Of a stretch of DNA of 20,805 nucleotides, positions 12,182 through 20,805 are shown in pieces (the first letter of the stretch is position 1; each line of letters opens with the position of its first letter). The translations under genes and the position numbers were made by a program. Source of the DNA: an uncultured Coriobacteriaceae bacterium (GTDB lineage Bacteria; Actinomycetota; Coriobacteriia; Coriobacteriales; QAMH01); contig UQUH01000030.1 in NCBI GenBank assembly GCA_900544245.1, positions 1 through 20,805 of the forward strand, read 5' to 3'. Under the pieces are notes generated by a model. That model saw nothing but the letters and a program-made list of their open reading frames with translations. It was not told the DNA's origin and did not search any database.

Positions 12182-14848
12182 ATGAACGACGAACTGAAGC
12201 TGGACCTCGATGCATCTTTCGATGCCGACGAGGATATGGAAGCCGATCCGGAGGCGGAGCCATGCACACGAACGCTTCCGGCCGGGCACGTCAAGCGCGA
12301 CGAGCTCGTGTCGACCATGTTGCAGGATCGTAACGTCCTGCGTCTGATCACCGGTCCAGCCGGGTTTGGCAAGACGGAACTCGCGCATGAGTATGCCAGA
12401 CGTCTCTTCTCTGCCGACGACGTCACCTGGATCGATGCCACGAGCCCCGACTTCTTGCTGATTCTCGACAAGGGCGACAACGCATCTCTGAGGCGCGTTG
12501 CGGCGGCATCGGCCCTAGTCGTCCTCGACGGACTGCCCTGGTTGCATGAAGAACGCGCCCGCACCCTCTCGGAATGCATCGACGAGGTGCTGTTTGCCGG
12601 CATCGAGGTTATCGTGACCACGACGCCCTCGTGTGATTCCCTGAGCGCCCTGCAGACCGACCGTGTATCCATACACGCCGCCGATCTGCTTGTCTCCGAG
12701 CAGGAATGCGCGCCCTGCCAGGTGACCGAACAGGACGGGGGAAGCCGTGCATTTGCCAGGAAACGCTGGAACGACGCGGGCAAGCGACTCTTCGGACGCG
12801 TGCCGTCGGTTATCTGGGGCGTCAACACGGAGGCGCAGCGGGACTGCCTCAAGGGCCTGTTCGCGGAGAAGCTGCCGCTTGACCTCATATGCGGCATGTT
12901 CGCCATGTTTCTGTTCGAAACGGGTGGCATGCGCGATCTCGAGGCGGCCGGCATCATGCTCAGGAGCGAGGACATCGCCCTCATCGTGCGCGACTATCCG
13001 GTCTTCGGCATCGACACGGTCTCGGGGGAGTTCAAGGTCGCGCGGTTCGAACTGGATGACCTCAAGCGGGCCATCGTCGAGAACAAGCTCGAGCCGGTCG
13101 TGCTGGAGGGCAACCACGCGTTGTCCGAACGCGTGCTCGGCGCACTGTTCAGACGCGGTGATTTGCGCCGCGGGTCTGCCGTCATCGATGCCTTCTGCAA
13201 CGACGAGCGCTGCGCGAGCTGGCTCGTCGAGCGCGGATGGGACTTTCTCGATGCAGGCGAGACGCATCTCGTGTCCACGCTGCTCGGCCGCTGCCCCGAG
13301 GCGATCTATGCGGGCAGCGGGGTGCTGCAGGCGATGCACGCCTGGGTTGCCGGGCTTTCGGGAGATGGCCGCGAGGCATGCCATATCGCCCGGCATGTCC
13401 TCGTCATGCGACAATCGGCGCAACGGCCGGACATCGCGTGCATCGCGGCTCGCATTGCCCTCGCGCAATTCGACGATAACGCCATCATCTCCACCGAGCG
13501 AAACGAGCTCGCGTCGGAAACCGCGCCAATCGACCCGATCGATTTCATCGCCTGCGTGCTGGATTCCTGTACGAACGTCGAGGTGGCTCGCGCGTTCCGA
13601 CTGGATTGCTCGCAAGATGACGTCCGGTACGAGAAAACGCGACGGGCACCGGGAAAGCAACGCGCGCGGCAGCTCACCGCGCTGTTCACGGAGCACGCCG
13701 AGAGATTCGGGGATTCCAGGGCGTTCAGGGTTGCGTTGCACGTGCTGGCCCATGTCGACAGCACCGACTTGCACCATCTGGTCCGGGACCTGGGTTGCGA
13801 TGCCGTGCTCAGGATGCGCAGGGGCGGTGTCACCAGCTTTTCCGATGCCGTGCTCGTGCGGGACATGTGGCAGGCGGGTTACTTCGGGCTTGTCGGACCC
13901 GTCATCGACCGTCGCGATGCCAGGGTCCTCGATGGAGCCGCCCATATGCTGGAGGCGCTTGCGACCTGCTGTGGTTACGAGACCATCGCGATACCCTGGA
14001 ATCTGCGCGACGCTTCCGCACATGGTGCCGCGCCGGTATCGAAGGTTACCGACGGTTCCAACGTCGACGAAATGTACGTGCGTCTTTTTGGTGGTTTCGA
14101 GGTGACCATCGGCGACCGATTCCTCAGCGAGGGCAAATGGCGCAAGAAGGCCCGCGCGCTCTTCGCCCTGCTCGTGCTCAACCAGGGTCGGGACGTTCCG
14201 CGCGATGACCTGTTCAAGCAGATGTGGCCCGGTTTGCCGCGCGCCCATGCGCTCGATAACTTCTACACCGTCTGGGGCAATTGCATCTCGATTGTCGGAG
14301 AGGCGCCCTATTTGGAGCGCAATGGCGAGTACTGTCGCATCGACCCGCGCTTCGTGCGCTCCGATGTCGCCGAGTTCGAGCAGCTTACGCGGCATTTGCT
14401 TGCCTCCGATCACGATGCGGGGCACCTGCTCGACACCTATGCCAAGATCGAGGTCCTCTACCGCGGGAGCCTCATGCCGAGCGAGAAGAACGTGCGCGCC
14501 GTCAACGCGCAGCGTGACCGCTACCGCGCCCTCTACGTCGATGCCATGGTCGCCGCGACGGAGTGCGCCTTGCAGGCGCATGACATGCGCGTCGCCCTGT
14601 GGTTCGCGCGCAAGGCCATGGAGGAGGACCAGACGCGCGAGGACGTGTACCGCGCGCTCATGAAAGCGCAGATAGCATCGGGACAGCGGTGCCCGGCAAT
14701 CAAGACCTACCTCTCGTGTCGTGACTACCTGCAAAGCTCGCTCGGCCTCGATCCCTCCATCGAGACGCGCGAGCTCTACAACGCGCTCGTCACCACCGAT
14801 CCGGAGCTCCTGCGCCTGGAGACGGCGCTTGCGCAGAAGACGGTCTGA
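12182..14848 (+). CDS. STAND ATPase regulator with C-terminal winged-helix/BTAD domain
   Basis: An 888-aa transcription regulator of the MalT/SARP-related class, expected to bind ATP, oligomerise on a signal and activate genes. An acidic N-terminus (DLDASFDADEDMEADPEAE) precedes a STAND NTPase domain with Walker A GPAGFGKT (58-65) and Walker B ALVVLD (111-116). A long helical middle (about 300-620) probably forms TPR-like repeats. An OmpR-type winged helix starts at VRLFGGFEV (633) and includes KARALFALLVLNQGRDVPRDDLF. A BTAD helical domain follows (about 735-880) with the family marks ALWFARKAMEEDQTREDVYRALM and LGLDPS. In actinomycete SARPs the winged helix is N-terminal; here it is C-terminal. 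The ATG at 12182 follows GAGGGAGAG; a frame from 12095 would overlap the small membrane gene. The target genes are unknown. It is preceded by the receiver-like and membrane genes. Confidence 0.87.
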   Translation: MNDELKLDLDASFDADEDMEADPEAEPCTRTLPAGHVKRDELVSTMLQDRNVLRLITGPAGFGKTELAHEYARRLFSADDVTWIDATSPDFLLILDKGDNASLRRVAAASALVVLDGLPWLHEERARTLSECIDEVLFAGIEVIVTTTPSCDSLSALQTDRVSIHAADLLVSEQECAPCQVTEQDGGSRAFARKRWNDAGKRLFGRVPSVIWGVNTEAQRDCLKGLFAEKLPLDLICGMFAMFLFETGGMRDLEAAGIMLRSEDIALIVRDYPVFGIDTVSGEFKVARFELDDLKRAIVENKLEPVVLEGNHALSERVLGALFRRGDLRRGSAVIDAFCNDERCASWLVERGWDFLDAGETHLVSTLLGRCPEAIYAGSGVLQAMHAWVAGLSGDGREACHIARHVLVMRQSAQRPDIACIAARIALAQFDDNAIISTERNELASETAPIDPIDFIACVLDSCTNVEVARAFRLDCSQDDVRYEKTRRAPGKQRARQLTALFTEHAERFGDSRAFRVALHVLAHVDSTDLHHLVRDLGCDAVLRMRRGGVTSFSDAVLVRDMWQAGYFGLVGPVIDRRDARVLDGAAHMLEALATCCGYETIAIPWNLRDASAHGAAPVSKVTDGSNVDEMYVRLFGGFEVTIGDRFLSEGKWRKKARALFALLVLNQGRDVPRDDLFKQMWPGLPRAHALDNFYTVWGNCISIVGEAPYLERNGEYCRIDPRFVRSDVAEFEQLTRHLLASDHDAGHLLDTYAKIEVLYRGSLMPSEKNVRAVNAQRDRYRALYVDAMVAATECALQAHDMRVALWFARKAMEEDQTREDVYRALMKAQIASGQRCPAIKTYLSCRDYLQSSLGLDPSIETRELYNALVTTDPELLRLETALAQKTV

Positions 14849-14934
14849 TACGAAGGGGCGACGCACGTGTGGTGTGTGCCTTCTGTGGGCATGCAGATGT
14901 TCCCCACTCGTCAGGAAGGGGCGCCATTGCCCTG

Positions 14935-14943
14935 TGCTAAAGT
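14935..14943 (+). promoter_or_regulatory. candidate extended -10 for secA
   Basis: TGCTAAAGT (TGn plus TAAAGT) lies 43 bases before the secA ATG; the same core precedes dnaX. No clear -35. Just upstream in the 138-base gap, a weak stem (GAAGG...CCTTC, about 14852-14883) may end the regulator transcript. Confidence 0.35.
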
Positions 14944-14986
14944 AATGTGAACACCAATATCGTTTCAGGAAAATAAAGGCAGAATC

Positions 14987-17743
<2,757 letters not shown>

Positions 17744-17754
17744 GATAGCGGGAC

Positions 17755-18858
17755 ATGGCGGACAATCACGCACAGGAGCTTGCGGCTCTGCGCGAGCGCA
17801 TCGAGAAGATGGGCTCGTATCTGCATATCGACGACAAGCGTGGCCAGCTCGCCGAGCTCGAGGCGCAATCGGCACAGGCGGGGTTTTGGGATGACCAGGA
17901 GCACGCGCAGGGCATCATGAGCAAGGCCTCGGCCCTGCGTGACGAAATCGCCGAGTATGACAACGCCGTCTCGCTTCTCGAGGATGCCGAGACGGCCAAT
18001 GAGCTTGCGATGGAGGGCGACGACGAGCTCGAGGGAGAGGTCATCGATTCGATACGCAAGCTCACGGCGGATGCCGACGCGCTCGAGCTCTCCTCGTGGT
18101 TCGATGACGAGCTTGATTCGGGCGATTGTATCGTGACGATCAACCCCGGCCAAGGCGGGCTCGAGGCGCAGGATTGGACCGAGATGCTCTTCCGCATGTA
18201 CACGCGCTATGCAGAACGCAAGAACTGGAAGGTCACCGTCAACGATGCGCCTGCCGGCGAGGCCATCGGTCTTGACCGCGCGACCTTCACGGTGAGCGGC
18301 CATAACGCCTACGGCATGCTCAAGAGCGAGCAGGGCGTGCACCGTCTCGTGCGCATTAGTCCCACCGATGCCAAGAAACGCCGTCAGACCACCTTCGGCG
18401 GTGTCGAGGTCCTGCCCGTGCTGCCCGATGACATCGAGGTCGAAATCGACGAGGGTGACCTGCGCATTGACGTCTACCACTCCTCGGGCCACGGTGGCCA
18501 GGGCGTCAACACCACCGACTCCGCCGTGCGCATCACGCACCTACCCACGGGTATCGTCGTCACCTGCCAAAACGAGCGCTCGCAGCTCCAGAACAAGGCG
18601 ACCGCCATGGGCATCCTGCGCTCCAAGCTCTACGAGCTCGAACAGGAGAAGCGCGCCAACGAGCTCGACGAGCTGCGCGGCCCCAAGCACGAGATTTCCT
18701 TCGGTAACCAGATTCGCAACTACGTGCTCTATCCCTACCAGATGGTGAAGGACCTGCGCAGCGGCGTCGAGACGGGCAACGTCGATGCCGTGTTCGATGG
18801 CGATATCGACGAGTTCGTCGTGGGCTATCACCAGTGGCGCGTCAGTGAGGCGGGCTAA
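17755..18858 (+). CDS. prfB: peptide chain release factor 2
   Basis: RF2 ends translation at UGA and UAA codons and triggers peptide release on the ribosome. The 367-aa protein has the helical domain 1, the codon-recognition domain, and the catalytic SSGHGGQGVNTT with GGQ at 247-249. Two points differ from the textbook. The recognition tripeptide SPF reads SPT (202-204), and the usual HTS reads QTT (211-213); Gln at this place is known from other actinobacterial RF2 proteins. The gene is one uninterrupted frame, so the in-frame UGA frameshift that autoregulates prfB in many bacteria is absent. The start follows secA by 11 bases with a weak ribosome site, suggesting coupling. At least seven genes of this window end in TGA, so UGA reading must work. 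Confidence 0.95.
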   Translation: MADNHAQELAALRERIEKMGSYLHIDDKRGQLAELEAQSAQAGFWDDQEHAQGIMSKASALRDEIAEYDNAVSLLEDAETANELAMEGDDELEGEVIDSIRKLTADADALELSSWFDDELDSGDCIVTINPGQGGLEAQDWTEMLFRMYTRYAERKNWKVTVNDAPAGEAIGLDRATFTVSGHNAYGMLKSEQGVHRLVRISPTDAKKRRQTTFGGVEVLPVLPDDIEVEIDEGDLRIDVYHSSGHGGQGVNTTDSAVRITHLPTGIVVTCQNERSQLQNKATAMGILRSKLYELEQEKRANELDELRGPKHEISFGNQIRNYVLYPYQMVKDLRSGVETGNVDAVFDGDIDEFVVGYHQWRVSEAG

Positions 18859-18875
18859 AACATATCGCCGGTAAT

Positions 18876-18953
18876 CCCCGATTTCTCGTCGCGATTGCAA
18901 GCGCAGCGGGTATCATGGGCTGTGCCCCAAAAGTCGGCTGCGAGAAATCGAGG
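18876..18953 (+). promoter_or_regulatory. inverted repeat in the transketolase leader
   Basis: CGATTTCTCG (18879-18888) and CGAGAAATCG (18941-18950) are perfect 10-bp inverted arms about 52 bases apart. Pairing can extend past one mismatch to CC/GG (18876-18877/18952-18953), covering the GAGG that serves the GTG at 18961. Between the arms, TATCAT (18911-18916) resembles a -10 box. Depending on where transcription starts, this is either an mRNA hairpin masking the ribosome site or a two-half operator around a promoter. Confidence 0.45.
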
Positions 18954-18960
18954 TCTTCGC

Positions 18961-19806
18961 GTGATTGAGGAATCCGTAGACAAGATCGAGGCGCGTGCGA
19001 ACAACATGCGCAAAAACATCATCAAGATGCTTAAAGAGGCCGGTAGCGGTCATCCTGGCGGATCGCTTTCCGCCGCGGACATCGTCGCCTCGCTCTATTT
19101 TGGCGGCGTGATGAACTATTCCGAAGCCGATCCGCAGCATCCCGAACGCGATTACTTCATTCTCTCGAAGGGCCATGCGGCGCCCGTGCTCTACGCCGCG
19201 CTCGCCGAGCTCGGCTATGTTCCCGAAGACGAACTGCTCACGTTGCGCAAGCTGCACAGCCGCTTGCAGGGTCACCCCGATTCCAAGAAGCTTCCCGGTG
19301 TCGAGGTCTCGACCGGATCGCTTGGCCAGGGGCTCTCGATTGCCGCGGGCGTCGCGCTCGGCGTGCGCATTGACCAGCAACGCGACGGCGGCCCCAAGCG
19401 CCGCGTCTTCACGCTGCTCGGCGACGGCGAAATCGAGGAGGGGCAGGTCTGGGAAGCGGCCATGTTCGCCGCCCACTACCATCTCGACAATCTCGTTGCC
19501 ATCGTCGACAACAACAACCTGCAGATTGACGGCGACGTTCGTGACGTAGCCGGTCTCGATAACATCAGCTCGAAGTTCAAGTCCTTCGGCTGGCAGACGA
19601 TCGAGGTGGATGGTCATGACATTGGCGCCGTCGTCACCGCACTCAAGACGGCGACGCTCCTTGACGGTTCGCCCGTGTGCATCGTCGCCCACACCGTCAA
19701 GGGCAAGGGCGTTTCGTTCATGGAAAACCAGGCAGGATGGCACGGCAAGGCTCCCAACGAGGAGCAGGCCAAAGAGGCGCTTGCCGAGCTCGAGGGAGGG
19801 GAGTAG
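18961..19806 (+). CDS. tkt: transketolase, N-terminal subunit
   Basis: Thiamine-diphosphate-binding half of a two-gene transketolase, which moves two-carbon units between sugar phosphates in the pentose phosphate pathway. It is about 281 aa from the GTG at 18961, chosen for GAGGT 7 bases upstream; an ATG at 18895 opens the same frame but lies between the inverted arms and lacks a ribosome site. Markers are GSGHPGGSLS (28-37) with His31, SKGHAAPVLYA (69-79) with His72, and the cofactor motif LGDGE (153-157) through DNNNLQIDG (183-191). GKGVSFMEN and WHGKAP near the end are typical. The C-terminal subunit begins 2 bases after the stop, so both are made together. DXP synthase is excluded by length and motifs. 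Confidence 0.94.
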   Translation: MIEESVDKIEARANNMRKNIIKMLKEAGSGHPGGSLSAADIVASLYFGGVMNYSEADPQHPERDYFILSKGHAAPVLYAALAELGYVPEDELLTLRKLHSRLQGHPDSKKLPGVEVSTGSLGQGLSIAAGVALGVRIDQQRDGGPKRRVFTLLGDGEIEEGQVWEAAMFAAHYHLDNLVAIVDNNNLQIDGDVRDVAGLDNISSKFKSFGWQTIEVDGHDIGAVVTALKTATLLDGSPVCIVAHTVKGKGVSFMENQAGWHGKAPNEEQAKEALAELEGGE

Positions 19807-19808
19807 CT

Positions 19809-20747
19809 ATGGCGCAGTCCATCGCGACCCGTGAGGGCTATGGCGAGACGCTCGTCGAGCTCGTCAAGGAGGGCCATGACATCATGGCCGTCGAGGCCGA
19901 CCTGTCCGGGTCTACCACCACCAAGAAGCTCCAGGACTACGATTCCTCCCGTCTCGTCAACGTCGGCATCGCCGAGCAGAACATGATCGGCGTCGCGGCC
20001 GGCCTCTCGCTTGCGGGCAAGACCGTCTTCACCGGCAGCTTCGCAGCTTTCGGCACGGGGCGCTGCTACGACCAGATTCGCAATACCGTTTGCTACGCGA
20101 GCCTCGACGTAAAAGTCGCTCCCACACATGCGGGCATCACTGTCGGGCCAGACGGCGGCAGCCACCAGATGCTCGAGGATGTCAGCCTCATGCGCGGGTT
20201 GCCGGGCATGAACGTGCTCATTCCTGCCGATTACTGGGCTGCCAAGCAGGCGGTGCGCATCGCCGCGACCACGCCCGGCCCCTTCTACATCCGCCTTGGC
20301 CGTGCCAAGGTTCCCACCGTGTACGACGAGCATACCGTGCTCGAGCTCGGGAAGTCCTACGTGCTGCGAGAGGGTGACGACGTCACGCTGGTCGCCGGTG
20401 GCATCGAGGTCGCCCAGGCGCTCATCGCCGCCGACCAGCTCGCTGCCGAGGGCATCTCGGCCGAGGTCATCGACGTGTTCAGCGTCAAGCCCTTCGACAA
20501 GCCCACGTTGCTTGCGAGTATCGAGAAGACCGGCTGCGTCGTCACCTGCGAGGAGCATTCAACCGTGGGCGGTCTTGGATCGGCGGTTGCCGACATCATC
20601 GGGGAGAACCACCCCGTGCCACTCGAGCGCGTCGGCGTACGCGACATGTTCGGCACGAGCGGCGAGCCCGACGAGTTGCTTGCAGAGTACGGTCTGGACG
20701 CCGCCGGCATCGCCGCCAAGGCGCGCGCCGCCATCGCCCGCAAGTAA
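19809..20747 (+). CDS. tkt: transketolase, C-terminal subunit
   Basis: The second half (312 aa) of the split transketolase, giving the pyrimidine-binding and C-terminal domains. GIAEQNMIGVAAGLSLAGK (53-71) holds the Glu56 that activates thiamine diphosphate in the partner chain. Further marks are THAGITVGPDGGSHQMLED, the PADYWAAKQAVR stretch, FYIRLGR, and the late EEHSTVGGLGSAVAD typical of the family. The ATG at 19809 has GGGAGGGGAG just upstream, within the end of the first subunit gene. A longer frame from 19677 is only an overlap. The two proteins should form an alpha2-beta2 complex with active sites at the interface. Split transketolases are common in anaerobic Gram-positives and archaea. 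Confidence 0.94.
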   Translation: MAQSIATREGYGETLVELVKEGHDIMAVEADLSGSTTTKKLQDYDSSRLVNVGIAEQNMIGVAAGLSLAGKTVFTGSFAAFGTGRCYDQIRNTVCYASLDVKVAPTHAGITVGPDGGSHQMLEDVSLMRGLPGMNVLIPADYWAAKQAVRIAATTPGPFYIRLGRAKVPTVYDEHTVLELGKSYVLREGDDVTLVAGGIEVAQALIAADQLAAEGISAEVIDVFSVKPFDKPTLLASIEKTGCVVTCEEHSTVGGLGSAVADIIGENHPVPLERVGVRDMFGTSGEPDELLAEYGLDAAGIAAKARAAIARK

Positions 20748-20763
20748 CTGGGGGGTGCGCCCG

Positions 20764-20795
20764 TGATCCTGGAGAAGAGTTCTCAAGGAGGATCA
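20764..20795 (+). promoter_or_regulatory. hairpin holding the ribosome site of the next gene
   Basis: TGATCCT/AGGATCA (20764-20770/20789-20795) encloses GAGAA-GAG-TTCTC (20772-20784). The right side contains AGGAGG (20786-20791), the apparent ribosome site of a GTG start at 20797. It may regulate that gene; the rest of the gene is outside the window. Confidence 0.4.
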
Positions 20796-20796
20796 G

Positions 20797-20805
20797 GTGT
20801 CGTAC
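20797..20805 (+). CDS. start of a truncated gene at the window edge
   Basis: GTG TCG TAC begins 5 bases after AAGGAGG, the strongest ribosome site in this part. Only three codons are visible, so the product cannot be named. It follows the transketolase pair by 49 bases on the same strand. Confidence 0.4.

Noticed and set aside
12515..14866. A 783-codon leftward open frame opposite the STAND regulator
   Set aside because: It mirrors the real gene in GC-rich DNA, has no ribosome site or known domain, and reads as Arg/His/Gly-rich sequence. The rightward frame has clear Walker, winged-helix and BTAD features.
17755..17900. Programmed +1 frameshift site of prfB
   Set aside because: The frame is open from ATG onward and no in-frame UGA after a CTT-like slip site was found.

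Overview
The window is a GC-rich bacterial chromosome segment made mostly of housekeeping genes. I place it, with moderate confidence, in Actinomycetota, class Coriobacteriia. The grounds are GC-rich codons, an RF2 carrying the actinobacterial RRQT variant, a STAND regulator with a C-terminal SARP-like domain, a two-gene transketolase, and single-domain paired TrkA proteins. This placement rests on family knowledge, not on a database search. No transposase, integrase, phage gene, rRNA or tRNA was seen.

Layout. The left end (1-3194) is read leftward: serS, then two TrkA/RCK-type potassium-uptake regulators in one tight operon, a 354-base gap with GC hairpins, and the start of a CpaB/SAF-like protein cut by the window edge. 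From 3311 the strand switches. Here lie a 65-aa membrane protein, a small lipoprotein, the 4.5S-type SRP RNA (4034-4116) and a DedA-family membrane protein. A 500-base gene-free stretch follows, holding three exact-period 61-bp repeats, each able to fold. Next come dnaX-ybaB-recR, the classic replication/recombination operon, and then a gap with a 171-nt near-continuous inverted repeat. Citrate synthase and a HEAT-like protein follow.

The most accessory-looking part is 10543-14848: a leftward protein with two apparent ribbon-helix-helix units, a divergent receiver-like protein of unknown function, an 85-aa membrane protein, and an 888-aa STAND ATPase with a C-terminal winged-helix/BTAD unit. 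A TATAAT box and a 16-bp dyad sit between the divergent genes. I read this as a small regulatory module of unknown input and output.

The right end returns to core genes: secA, prfB, and the N- and C-terminal transketolase subunits, then a probable GTG start with a strong Shine-Dalgarno at the very edge.

Most notable for a second look are the foldable 61-bp repeats with a paired base change, the 171-nt hairpin, the regulatory module with its tandem-RHH protein, an inverted repeat that can mask the transketolase ribosome site, and an RF2 whose stop-codon tripeptide reads SPT instead of SPF. Protein-coding genes are dense, and the three larger gaps (237-590, 4814-5312, 8082-8389) all contain structured or repeated DNA.
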